From: Cryobacterium melibiosiphilum
Lineage (GTDB): Bacteria > Actinomycetota > Actinomycetes > Actinomycetales > Microbacteriaceae
Assembly: GCF_003602235.1 (NCBI RefSeq)
Contig: NZ_QZVS01000097.1
Coordinates: 265,802 to 329,801, forward strand
Length of the DNA: 64,000 nucleotides
Direction of reading: 5' to 3'
Positions 18,891 to 28,027 of this stretch are shown in pieces. The translations under genes and the position numbers were made by a program. The notes under the pieces are model-generated. The model was not told the origin of the DNA and ran no database searches. It was given only the letters and a program-made list of their open reading frames with translations. Each line of letters opens with the position of its first letter. Position 1 is the stretch's first letter.

Positions 18891-20747
18891 TTATTCTTCT
18901 CCCCAGGTCGGTGCGTGGTCTTTCGCGTACTGCACATAGCTGTTGCTGACGCCCTGCGGCACCATCGGCCAGACCATCGCGTCGCGGCTCACGATGAAGT
19001 CGATCACCACGGGGCGATCGTTCGTCGCGAGGGCGAGCTTGATGGCGTCGTCCACCTGGTCCGCACTGGTCACACGGATGCCCAGCGCACCATACGCCTC
19101 GGCCAGCTTCACGAAGTCGGGCACCATCGCGGTGCCGTGCCCGGTGTTCAGGTCGGTGAACGAGTGGCGTCCGTCATAGAACAGCGACTGCCACTGGCGC
19201 ACCATGCCGAGCGAGGAGTTGTTGATGATCGCGACCTTGATCGGGATCTTGTTGATCGTGCAGGTGGCCAGTTCCTGGTTGGTCATCTGGAAGCATCCGT
19301 CGCCGTCGATCGCCCAGACCACGCGGTCGGGCTGCGCGACCTTGGCGCCCATCGCGGCGGGAACCGAGTAGCCCATGGTTCCGGCGCCGCCCGAGTTCAG
19401 CCAGGCGTTCGGGCGTTCGTACTTGATGTACTGCGCGGCCCACATCTGGTGCTGGCCGACCCCGGCCGCGTAGACGGCTTCCGGGCCGGTGAGCTCGCCG
19501 ATGCGCTTGATCACGTACTGCGGGGCGAGCAGGCCGTCGGCCGGTTCGCTGAAGCCGAGCGGGAACTCCTCCTGCAGGCCGTTCAGGTAGGTCCACCAGT
19601 CGGCGGTGTCCACACTCTCGGTGCCTGTTCCGGTTCGAAGGGCGTCGGCGAAGGCGATCGTCAGGTCGGCGATGACCTCCTTGGCGTCACCGACGATCGG
19701 CACGTCGGCGTTGCGGATCTTCGAGATCTCGGCCGGGTCGACGTCGACGTGCACGACGGCTGCGTGCGGGGCGAACTCGCTGATCTTGCCGGTGACCCGG
19801 TCGTCGAAGCGGGCGCCTAGGGAGACGATCAGGTCGCTCTCCTGCAGCGCGAGCACCGCCGGAACGGTGCCATGCATGCCGGGCATGCCGAGGTGCTGCG
19901 GGTGCGAATCGGGAAACGCGCCGCGGGCCATCAGCGTCGTCACCACGGGGGCACCGGTCGCTTCGGCCAGCGCGAGAAGCTCGGCCGAAGCCTGCGCGCG
20001 AATGACACCGCCACCGACATAGAGAACGGGCTTCTTCGCGGACCGGAGCAGCTGAGCGGCGGCCTGAACCTGCTTGCCGTGGGCTTTGGTGACCGGCCGG
20101 TAGCCGGGCAGGTCGAGCTTCGGCGGCCAGATGAACGGCGCGAGGCCCTGCTGGGCGTCCTTGGTGATGTCCACGAGCACCGGGCCCGGGCGGCCGGTCG
20201 ATGCGATGTGGTGCGCGGCCGCGATGGCCGCCGGGATATCTTCGGCGCGCTTGCAGAGGAACGAGTGCTTGGTGATCGGCATCGTGATGCCGATGATGTC
20301 GGCCTCCTGGAAGGCATCCGTTCCCATCAGGGTGGAGAAGACCTGGCCGGTGATGCAGAGCAGCGGAACGGAGTCCATGTAGGCATCCGCGATCGCCGTG
20401 ACCAGGTTGGTCGCGCCGGGGCCGGAGGTCGCGATGGCGACGCCGACCCGGTTGCTCGACGAGGCGTAGCCCTGGGCGGCGTGGCCGGCGCCCTGTTCGT
20501 GGCGCACCAGTATGTGGCGAATCTTGTCCTGCGTCATGAGCTCGTCGTAGAGCGGGATGACGGCGCCACCCGGGATGCCGAAGACGTCGGTGACGCCCAG
20601 CAGCTCCAGGGTGCGAATGATCGCGCCCGACCCGGAGAGGACCTCGGGTTGGGTCGAAACGGGGGCCGTGGGAACGGCAGACGGCGCTCCGGCCGGGGAG
20701 TTCGCGCTGGCAGCGGGCAATGGCACGGTTGAAGATTCCGCGTTCAT
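18891..20747 (-). CDS. ilvB: Acetolactate synthase large (catalytic) subunit
   Basis: TPP- and FAD-dependent enzyme that joins pyruvate with pyruvate or 2-oxobutyrate, the committed step of valine and isoleucine synthesis. Catalytic Glu84 lies in [12 protein letters not shown]; the TPP/Mg motif begins GDG at 482-484 and runs to the [11 protein letters not shown] segment. The 618-residue length includes about 35 low-complexity N-terminal residues (Pro/Ala/Ser). First gene of ilvB-ilvN-ilvC. The 72-base gap after ilvD is too short for a T-box, and I saw no attenuator peptide. Confidence 0.97.
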   Translation of the reverse strand: MNAESSTVPLPAASANSPAGAPSAVPTAPVSTQPEVLSGSGAIIRTLELLGVTDVFGIPGGAVIPLYDELMTQDKIRHILVRHEQGAGHAAQGYASSSNRVGVAIATSGPGATNLVTAIADAYMDSVPLLCITGQVFSTLMGTDAFQEADIIGITMPITKHSFLCKRAEDIPAAIAAAHHIASTGRPGPVLVDITKDAQQGLAPFIWPPKLDLPGYRPVTKAHGKQVQAAAQLLRSAKKPVLYVGGGVIRAQASAELLALAEATGAPVVTTLMARGAFPDSHPQHLGMPGMHGTVPAVLALQESDLIVSLGARFDDRVTGKISEFAPHAAVVHVDVDPAEISKIRNADVPIVGDAKEVIADLTIAFADALRTGTGTESVDTADWWTYLNGLQEEFPLGFSEPADGLLAPQYVIKRIGELTGPEAVYAAGVGQHQMWAAQYIKYERPNAWLNSGGAGTMGYSVPAAMGAKVAQPDRVVWAIDGDGCFQMTNQELATCTINKIPIKVAIINNSSLGMVRQWQSLFYDGRHSFTDLNTGHGTAMVPDFVKLAEAYGALGIRVTSADQVDDAIKLALATNDRPVVIDFIVSRDAMVWPMVPQGVSNSYVQYAKDHAPTWGEE

Positions 20748-20819
20748 GAAAGGAAGATCCCTACGTCGGTGATTCGATGGGAGGTGCAGTCAGCCCGAAA
20801 GCGTGTACCAGCCGGTGAC

Positions 20820-22514
20820 TTAGCCGGTGATGGCGCCTTCGGCGGCAGAGTGCACGAGCTTGGCGTACTTGGCGAGAACGCCGCGGGTGTAGCGCGGCGG
20901 AAGCGGGGCCCAGCCGATGCGGCGGGCGGCGAGCTCATCAGGGGCGACCAGTAGGTCGAGCGAGCGAGCTGCGATATCGACCCGTATCAGATCACCATCG
21001 CGCACGAAGGCGATGGGACCTGCGTCCACCGCTTCGGGTGCTATGTGGCCGATGCACAGTCCGGTTGTGCCGCCTGAGAATCGTCCGTCCGTTAACAGTA
21101 GTACATCCTTACCGAGCCCCGCGCCCTTGATGGCGGCGGTGATCGAGAGCATCTCGCGCATGCCCGGGCCGCCCTTGGGGCCTTCATAGCGAATGATCAC
21201 GACGTCGCCGGCCTTGATCTCACCGTCGGTGAGGGCATCCATGGCGGCGCGTTCGCGTTCGAACACGCGTGCCGGTCCTTCGAAGACGGATGCGTCGAAT
21301 CCGGCCGTCTTCACGACCGCGCCCTCGGGGGCGAAGCTGCCCTTGAGGATCGTGATGCCGCCGCTCTTGTGGATCGGGTTGTCGAGGGTGCGCAGCACCT
21401 CGCCGTCGAGCTCGGGCGGGTCGATCTCGGCGAGGTTCTCGGCGACGGTCTTGCCGGTCACGGTGAGCGCGTCGCCGTGGATGAGTCCGGCTTCGAGCAG
21501 CGCGCGCATGACGGCCGGCACGCCGCCCTGGCGGTCGACGTCGTTCATGACGTACTTGCCGAAGGGCTTGAGGTCGCCGATGTGGGGAACCTTGTCGCCG
21601 ATGCGGTTGAAGTCGTCGAGGCTCAGTTCGACCTCGGCCTCGCGGGCGATCGCGAGCAGGTGCAGCACGACGTTGGTCGAGCCGCCGAACGCCATCGCCA
21701 CGGCGATCGCGTTCTCGAAGGCCTTGCGGGTCAGGATGTCGCGGGCAGTGAGGCCGAGGCGCAGCATGTTGACGACGGCCTCGCCGGAGCGGTGCGCGAA
21801 GTAGTCACGGCGGCGGTCGGCGGATGCCGGGCTCGCCGAGCCGGGCAGGCTCATTCCGAGGGCTTCCGCGACGCTCGCCATGGTGTTGGCGGTGTACATG
21901 CCGCCGCAGGCGCCCTCGCCGGGAGCGAACGCGCACTCGATGCGCTTGGCATCCGCTTCGCTCATGCGGCCGGCCTTCACGGCGCCGACGGCCTCGAAGG
22001 AGTCGATGATGGTGATGTCTTTTTCGGTGCCGTCACTGAGCTTGACCCAGCCGGGAGCGATCGAACCGGCATAGAGAAAGACACTCGCGAGGTCGAGGCG
22101 CGCGGCGGCCATCAGCATGCCCGGCAGGGACTTGTCACAGCCGGCCAGCAGCACGGAGCCGTCGAGACGCTCGGCCTGCATGACGACCTCGACGGAGTCC
22201 GCGATGACCTCACGCGAGACGAGGGAGAAGTGCATGCCCTCGTGGCCCATCGAAATGCCGTCGGACACCGAGATGGTGCCGAACTGCAGCGGATAGCCGC
22301 CGCCGGAGTGCACGCCCTCCTTCGCCGCCTGCGCGAGGCGGTCGAGGGAGAGGTTGCAGGGCGTAATCTCGTTCCACGAGCTCGCGATACCGATCTGGGG
22401 CTTGTCCCAGTCGGCATCGCCCATTCCAACGGCGCGGAGCATTCCTCGAGACGTCGTGGCTTCAATGCCATCGGTGACGTCGCGGCTGCGTGGTTTCAGA
22501 TCGATCTCAGACAT
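20820..22514 (-). CDS. ilvD: Dihydroxy-acid dehydratase
   Basis: Iron-sulfur enzyme of the IlvD/Edd family, 564 residues. It removes water from the dihydroxy acids made by IlvC to give the keto acids used by IlvE. Cluster-ligand contexts are [21 protein letters not shown] and [16 protein letters not shown]. It lies just upstream of ilvB on the same strand and 69 bases downstream of otsAB; cotranscription with ilvBNC is likely. The upstream ilvA/leuA/leuCD genes are not in the window. Confidence 0.96.
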   Translation of the reverse strand: MSEIDLKPRSRDVTDGIEATTSRGMLRAVGMGDADWDKPQIGIASSWNEITPCNLSLDRLAQAAKEGVHSGGGYPLQFGTISVSDGISMGHEGMHFSLVSREVIADSVEVVMQAERLDGSVLLAGCDKSLPGMLMAAARLDLASVFLYAGSIAPGWVKLSDGTEKDITIIDSFEAVGAVKAGRMSEADAKRIECAFAPGEGACGGMYTANTMASVAEALGMSLPGSASPASADRRRDYFAHRSGEAVVNMLRLGLTARDILTRKAFENAIAVAMAFGGSTNVVLHLLAIAREAEVELSLDDFNRIGDKVPHIGDLKPFGKYVMNDVDRQGGVPAVMRALLEAGLIHGDALTVTGKTVAENLAEIDPPELDGEVLRTLDNPIHKSGGITILKGSFAPEGAVVKTAGFDASVFEGPARVFERERAAMDALTDGEIKAGDVVIIRYEGPKGGPGMREMLSITAAIKGAGLGKDVLLLTDGRFSGGTTGLCIGHIAPEAVDAGPIAFVRDGDLIRVDIAARSLDLLVAPDELAARRIGWAPLPPRYTRGVLAKYAKLVHSAAEGAITG

Positions 22515-22583
22515 GCCACGAGTCTAGAACGCCTGACCCGCAGGTCTGTTCACGGGCGACGTTCGGCGACACCTGCAGCCCCA

Positions 22584-24812
22584 CTATGAACTCGTCGGCC
22601 GCGCCGCTTCCCGCAGGTCGGCCAGCAGGTTCAGCACTTCGGTGACCTCCTTGGGGCTGCGCACACGGTGGCCGGCCAGCGACGGGCCGGGCCCGATTTT
22701 GAGGCCCAGATCGAGGTCGCGCAGCACCGCGAAGGCGTCCTCGTCGGTCACGTCATCGCCGGCGTATAAGACCCGCTCGGCGCCGGTGTGGGCCCGCAGC
22801 ACGTCGAGGGCGTCACCCTTGGTGCGCGACCGCACCGAGAATTCGAGCACGTTCTTGCCCTCCCGCACGGTCAGACCGGGCAGTTGCTCGCCCAGCTGTT
22901 CGCGGGCCTCGCGCTGGGCACGTTCGCCGTCTTTCGTGGTGGCCAAGCGGGTGTGGATGGCCATCCCGGCCGGTTTGCGCTCGATCGTGGTGCCGGCCAC
23001 CGATCCGGAGATGCCCTCGAGAACCCGGGCCAGGGTGTCGAGCTGTTCGACTTCACCGGCGAGGAGGTTGATCTCGACGTCGGGGGTGTCCAGGCGCATT
23101 TCGATACCGTGCGAGCCGGTCAGCAGCACGTCCTGGTGCGGGTCGGCGACGTGCTGCAGGCTCGCGAGGGCGCGGCCGGAGACGAGCGCAACGCGCACTC
23201 CGTCCTGGTCGAGCAGGCGCTGCACGGCCTCCCGGGTGCCGGCGACGGCGCGGGCGTCTTCGGGTTCGTCGACGTGCGGTGCGAGCGTGCCGTCGAAGTC
23301 GAGCGCGACGAGCAGCGAGTCGGCGGCGGCCATCTCGCCGAGCGCCACCCGCAGGGATTGGGGTATTCCAGCCTGCACGGCGGCTCCTCCGGTGAGTGTT
23401 CTGAGGAACGATGCCGACCAGGCGGCCACATCGTTGTCGAAGACCTTCTTGCGCAGTGCCCGCATCCGCCGGGTGCGTTCCCGTTTGGGCATCACCACGG
23501 CACGTTCGATCGCGTCTTTGGTGCCCTCGATATCGTGCGGATTGATCAGGATCGCCTGCTTGAGCTCGTCGGCGGCCCCCGCGAATTCGCTCAGCACGAG
23601 CACGCCGTCGCCGTCGAAGCGCACGGCGACGTATTCCTTGGCGACGAGGTTCATGCCGTCGCGCAGGGCGGTGACGAGCATCACGTCGGCGGCGAGGTAG
23701 AGCGCGACCATTTCTTCACGCGGGTAGCCATGGTGGTGGTAGCTGATGGCGGTGTGGCTGATGGTGGAGAAATCCCCGTTCAGGCGGCCCACGGCCAGTT
23801 CGATCTCGTCGCGCAGGGCCTTGTAGGTCTCCACACGCTCACGGCTCGGGCTCGCGACCTGCACGAGGGTGACGTCTTCGACGTTGAGCCGCTTGTCGGC
23901 GAGCAGTTCTCCGAAGGCCTTGATGCGGTGGCCGATGCCCTTGGTGTAGTCGAGGCGGTCGACGCCGAGCATGAGGGTCTTCGGGTTGCCGAGGTCCTCG
24001 CGAATCTGGCGGGCACGCGCCTGGATCTCGGGGCGACGGGCCATCTCTTCATAGGCCACGGCGTCGATCGAGATCGGGAAGTGTTTGGCGATCACCCGGC
24101 GGGTGGCTCCTGAGCGGCCCTGGCCTTCGCTCGTGGGCACGTCGATGACCACGCCGCGGGTCGGGTAGCCGTAGAGGCGACGCACGGCGCGGGAGAAGTT
24201 GCCGGCATCCGCCAGCCGCTGAAAGCCGATGACGTCGGCGCCCAGCAGGCCGTGCAGAATCTGCTTTCGCCACGGCAGCTGCGCGTAGATGCCATATGGC
24301 GGAAATGGAATGTGATTGAAGAATCCGATCACGAGGTCGGGGCGGGCCTCGCGCAGCATGCGGGGAACCAGCTGCAGTTGGTAGTCGTGCACCCAGACCG
24401 TGGCACCGAGGGCAGCGGATGCCGCGGCGGCCGCCGCAAACCGCTTGTTCACGGTCACGTAGGCTTCCCAGGTTTCGCGGTGAAAGGCAGGGGCCGCGAT
24501 CACGTCGTGGTACAGCGGCCACAGGGTGTCGTTGGAGAAACCTTCGTAGTACTCCTCGAGCTCCTCTGCGCTCAGCCGCACCGGCACGATGTTGATGCCG
24601 TCGTTGGTGAAGGGCTCGAAGCTGCGGTCGGCGACACCGGGCCAGCCCACCCACGCTCCCCCGGAGCTGCGCATGAGCGGCTCGAGCGCGGTGACGAGGC
24701 CGCCCGGGGAGGTGCGCCAGACATCCGTCGCCGTGCCATCGGGGGCTTCGGGGCCGTCTTCGTGATCGACCGGCAAGCGGTTGGAGACGACGACGAGCGA
24801 GAAGGTACCCAC
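22584..24812 (-). CDS. otsAB: Fused trehalose-6-phosphate synthase / phosphatase
   Basis: A bifunctional enzyme. The N-terminal GT20 domain (about residues 1-480) makes trehalose-6-phosphate from UDP-glucose and glucose-6-phosphate; it shows VVVSNRLPV, VWVHDYQLQLVPRMLR and LRDGMNLVAKEYVA. The C-terminal HAD-type phosphatase (about 495-742) has the nucleophile motif D505-F-D507-G-T and DDVTDEDAF, and releases trehalose, a stress and osmotic protectant. The start is uncertain: GTG 24812 gives 742 residues, close to the sum of the two families, but has only a weak ribosome site, and no in-frame ATG lies nearby. It is divergent from the sugar isomerase gene. Confidence 0.92.
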   Translation of the reverse strand: MGTFSLVVVSNRLPVDHEDGPEAPDGTATDVWRTSPGGLVTALEPLMRSSGGAWVGWPGVADRSFEPFTNDGINIVPVRLSAEELEEYYEGFSNDTLWPLYHDVIAAPAFHRETWEAYVTVNKRFAAAAAASAALGATVWVHDYQLQLVPRMLREARPDLVIGFFNHIPFPPYGIYAQLPWRKQILHGLLGADVIGFQRLADAGNFSRAVRRLYGYPTRGVVIDVPTSEGQGRSGATRRVIAKHFPISIDAVAYEEMARRPEIQARARQIREDLGNPKTLMLGVDRLDYTKGIGHRIKAFGELLADKRLNVEDVTLVQVASPSRERVETYKALRDEIELAVGRLNGDFSTISHTAISYHHHGYPREEMVALYLAADVMLVTALRDGMNLVAKEYVAVRFDGDGVLVLSEFAGAADELKQAILINPHDIEGTKDAIERAVVMPKRERTRRMRALRKKVFDNDVAAWSASFLRTLTGGAAVQAGIPQSLRVALGEMAAADSLLVALDFDGTLAPHVDEPEDARAVAGTREAVQRLLDQDGVRVALVSGRALASLQHVADPHQDVLLTGSHGIEMRLDTPDVEINLLAGEVEQLDTLARVLEGISGSVAGTTIERKPAGMAIHTRLATTKDGERAQREAREQLGEQLPGLTVREGKNVLEFSVRSRTKGDALDVLRAHTGAERVLYAGDDVTDEDAFAVLRDLDLGLKIGPGPSLAGHRVRSPKEVTEVLNLLADLREAARPTSS

Positions 24813-25080
24813 CGGCGACTCGGCGCTGGCGGTATCAGTGGCTGGGGATTCGGCGGAGAGTGAGATAGATGATCCGTTCCGGGCGCAGCGGCGGCGCTCC
24901 TGCCATGGGCTCTCAGGATACCGCAGCCACCCGAACGTGCCCTGTTCGGGAGCCGGCCGGCAGCGAGAAACAGAGACAGCGAGGTACAGACGAGCGGCGT
25001 ACCGATACGAGCCGGGTGCAACCACGACCCGTTGCCCAACGGTTGCCAGCCGTTCACCGGCGATACCTAAGCTCAGCCTC

Positions 25081-25932
25081 ATGATCCGCGTCGGAATGAG
25101 CACGACCTGCGTCTCTCCACTGCCCCCCGAGCAGGCGTTTCGACTGGCCCGGCAGGCCGGTTTCGACGGCCTCGAAATCATGGTCACCGAGGACTCGATC
25201 ACTCAGGATGCCGGTCGGCTGTGTGCCCTGTCAGAGCGCTTCGAGCTGCCCATCCTGTCCATCCATGCCCCGGTCCTGCCGCTGACGTACTTCGTCTGGG
25301 GTGTGGATGCGCGGGTAAAGCTTGAGAAAAGCGCGCAGCTGGCGGTGGAGGTCGGCGCGACGACGGTGGTCGTACATCCTCCGTTCCGGTGGCAGGTCGG
25401 CTATGCCGTCGATTTTCTCGATCAGCTGCGGCAGATCACCGCCGCGACCGGCATTGAGATGGCGGTCGAGAATATGTTCCCGTGGCAGGTGGGCCGCCGC
25501 AGATTGCAGGCCTATGCACCCGGCTGGAATCCGAGCACCATCGACTGCGACGCCGTGACCCTCGATTTCTCGCATGCCGCGCTGAGCGGGGTGAACAGCC
25601 TGGAGCTCGCGACGGCGCTGGGCGATCGGCTCCGCCACGTGCACCTGTGCGATGGTTCGACGTCGTCAGACGAGGGCAGAATCTTCGATGAGCACCTGCT
25701 GCCGGGACGAGGCAACGAGCCGGTCGCCGAGGTGCTGCAGCACCTCGCGGCGACCGGCTGGACGGGGCAGATCGTCGCGGAGGTCAACACCCGCAAAGCG
25801 AAGACCGAACAGGAACGCCTTGAGCTGCTGCTCGAGACCGTCGCATTCGCTCGGTTGCACACGGTCGAGCCGCGCCAGCAGCGGATTCCGCGGGCGCGCC
25901 GGGCGATTGAGGCGCTCGGCCGCCGCGCGTAG
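25081..25932 (+). CDS. Sugar phosphate isomerase/epimerase (TIM barrel, AP endonuclease 2 family)
   Basis: A 283-residue TIM-barrel protein of the xylose-isomerase-like superfamily. Metal-site residues are visible as Glu in AVENMFP, Asp/His in TLDFSHA, His in HVHLCDG and Glu in AEVNTRK. Members isomerise or epimerise sugars or cyclic polyols; the substrate cannot be told. The ATG at 25081 directly precedes IRVGMSTTCVSP, the usual first strand. It is divergent from otsAB, but a link with trehalose is only suggestive. Confidence 0.85.
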   Translation: MIRVGMSTTCVSPLPPEQAFRLARQAGFDGLEIMVTEDSITQDAGRLCALSERFELPILSIHAPVLPLTYFVWGVDARVKLEKSAQLAVEVGATTVVVHPPFRWQVGYAVDFLDQLRQITAATGIEMAVENMFPWQVGRRRLQAYAPGWNPSTIDCDAVTLDFSHAALSGVNSLELATALGDRLRHVHLCDGSTSSDEGRIFDEHLLPGRGNEPVAEVLQHLAATGWTGQIVAEVNTRKAKTEQERLELLLETVAFARLHTVEPRQQRIPRARRAIEALGRRA

Positions 25933-26068
25933 CCCGCCTCCGGCGGCCCCCACGACGTTTCTGGCAGGACCGCGCCCGATATCGGTGTGCGCTACCGTAA
26001 CGGCCGTAGTGGCTGCCCAATTCGGGCGCGGTCACGCGGCCGCACCCTGGCCAATGCGCGTACCTGGC

Positions 26069-28027
26069 CTATGCGCGCACCGGGGCCAGCGCGAACGAGC
26101 GGGCACCACGCTTGCGCGCGATCGTGAACCACGAGAGCAGAACCGCGCCCACCAGGAACAGGGTCAGCACGGCCGCGGCGGCGCCGGCATCCACTGCCGC
26201 GTTCGAACCACCGCTGACGATGGCCTGCATCCCCTGCACCGCCCAGGTCAGCGGCAGCAGCGGGCTCACGCTCTGGAACGGCCCGGCCACGATCTGCAGC
26301 GGATACAGTCCGCCCGTCGCGACGAGTTGCAGCGCGAGCAGCACGAGCGACACCACGATGCCGACCCGGCCGAAGGCGACCGTGAGCAGGTGGTGCACCG
26401 CGACGAACACCGCTGCGAGCAGCACCGCGAAGCCGAGCGTCGCCGGCAGCAGCGTCCAGGACACGCCGAGCGGGCCGTGCAGCAGCAGGGTCACGAGCAC
26501 AGCCTGCGCCGCGGCGAGCCCGAAGGCGCGGCCGAGGCCCCGAAACAGCAGCCGCCCGGTGCTCGCCGTCGAGGCGAGCGCCACGGCGGTCAGCGGCCTG
26601 AACACGAGGAAGATCGCAAGCGCCCCGATCCACAGACCCACCGGCACGAACAGCATGCCGATGATCGGCCCGATCGAGTCGATGGCATTGTTGCGTTCGG
26701 TCGTCACGCCGACCGGTGCGGAGACCACGGCGGCCGTCGCCTCGGCGTCGGTCTCGGTGAGAACGGATGCGCTCTCCGCCCCCTCCGCGAGTCCGGTCGC
26801 CAGGGCGCTGGCCCCGGTTTCGAGTTCGTGGGCACCGTCGGCTGCGGCCGACGCCCCGGTTGCCAGTTCCGCAACCCCGGACGAGAGCGAACCGACGCCG
26901 GTCGCTACCCCGCTCGCGCCGAGGCGTAGCTCGGCCGACCCGGCCGACAGCCGGGCGGCGCCGCTCGCGCTGGCTGCAATCCCGCCCTGCACTCCGGCTA
27001 CCGCACTCGTGGTCTGCTGGCTCAGGCCGGCGCCCTGCGCGGCGAGGGTGTCGAGGCCGGCATCGAACTCCGCGAGAGCCTGCGCGAAGCCGGCATTGGT
27101 GGGGTTCTGCAGCAGCGCGGCGCTCAGCCCGTCGAAGCCCGTTGCGGCGCTGGTAACGCCGCCCGTGTACGAGCCCCAGCCCTCGGCGAGCGGGGTGAGC
27201 CCGGCCGCGCCCGTGCTGAGGGTGCCGAGGCCCGTGCTGAGCGAGTCGACGCCGGTCGTGTACCCGCTCACGCCGGTCACGAACGACGCTGCACCGGTCG
27301 CGGCGGCTGTCGCGCCAGTGGCGGCCTCGCTGGTTCCGGCGGCAAGCGAGTCAAGCCCGGTGGCGACGCTGGTGACCCCGGTCGACACCTGGGCTGCCCC
27401 GTCGGCCGCGTCGATGAGCGAACCGCCCAGCTCGGCAAGGTTCGTGTACAGCGCGGTCAGGTACTGCGCGGTGATCGCCTGCCCGAACGCGCTCGTCATG
27501 GCGGTGCCGACCGACTGCGCCGCCGACCCGGCCAGGTAGGAGTGGGCGTCGTCGGTACGGATGTCGAGGTCGGCCTGGGTGGGTGAAGCTCCACCCAGCG
27601 AGGTCACCGAGGCCGAAAAGTCGGCCGGAATGGTGAGCACCGCGTAAGCGTCGCCGCGTTCGAGGGCGGCCGCGGCATCCGCCGAATTGGAAATGGTCCA
27701 GTCGAAGCCGGCCGCCGAACCTCCGTCGGCGGCGGACGCCGTGAGTTCGGTGACGAGCTGGCGACCGGCGAGCACCTGCTGCTCGGTGCCGTCGGGCAGG
27801 GTCGTGGTGACGAATTCGTCGTTGTTCACGACGATCGCCGGGATCGTGTCGATGCGTTCGTCGGCGGCGGAGAGAGCGGCGGTGAACAGGCCGGCCACGA
27901 AGAGCGGCACGACGATGAGGCCGGCGACGAGGCCGTACAGACCCCGGCGGCGCTGGCCCGAAGTGCGGCGGAACAGATTGTCGACCGCGTTACTCATTGC
28001 TGCGTTACTCATGGCTGCGTTAATCAT
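26069..28027 (-). CDS. YhgE/Pip-type ABC-2-like membrane protein
   Basis: A 652-residue protein with one N-terminal helix (about 30-50), a long outside region, and about six C-terminal helices (from about residue 460), the arrangement of YhgE/Pip and phage-infection proteins. The outside region (about 215-430) is a Gly/Ala/Thr/Ser-rich coiled array of short repeats of the form S-T/A-G-L/A. The N-terminus has three tandem 15-bp units each with an ATG (28027, 28012, 27997), so the real start is unclear. ATG 28027 overlaps the mmpL stop (ATGA). It may work with the MMPL protein in export or cell-surface assembly. Confidence 0.85.
   Translation of the reverse strand: MINAAMSNAAMSNAVDNLFRRTSGQRRRGLYGLVAGLIVVPLFVAGLFTAALSAADERIDTIPAIVVNNDEFVTTTLPDGTEQQVLAGRQLVTELTASAADGGSAAGFDWTISNSADAAAALERGDAYAVLTIPADFSASVTSLGGASPTQADLDIRTDDAHSYLAGSAAQSVGTAMTSAFGQAITAQYLTALYTNLAELGGSLIDAADGAAQVSTGVTSVATGLDSLAAGTSEAATGATAAATGAASFVTGVSGYTTGVDSLSTGLGTLSTGAAGLTPLAEGWGSYTGGVTSAATGFDGLSAALLQNPTNAGFAQALAEFDAGLDTLAAQGAGLSQQTTSAVAGVQGGIAASASGAARLSAGSAELRLGASGVATGVGSLSSGVAELATGASAAADGAHELETGASALATGLAEGAESASVLTETDAEATAAVVSAPVGVTTERNNAIDSIGPIIGMLFVPVGLWIGALAIFLVFRPLTAVALASTASTGRLLFRGLGRAFGLAAAQAVLVTLLLHGPLGVSWTLLPATLGFAVLLAAVFVAVHHLLTVAFGRVGIVVSLVLLALQLVATGGLYPLQIVAGPFQSVSPLLPLTWAVQGMQAIVSGGSNAAVDAGAAAAVLTLFLVGAVLLSWFTIARKRGARSFALAPVRA

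Noticed and set aside
20748..20819. T-box or attenuator leader before ilvB
   Set aside because: The gap is only 72 bases, with no run of Leu/Val/Ile codons and no T-box core.
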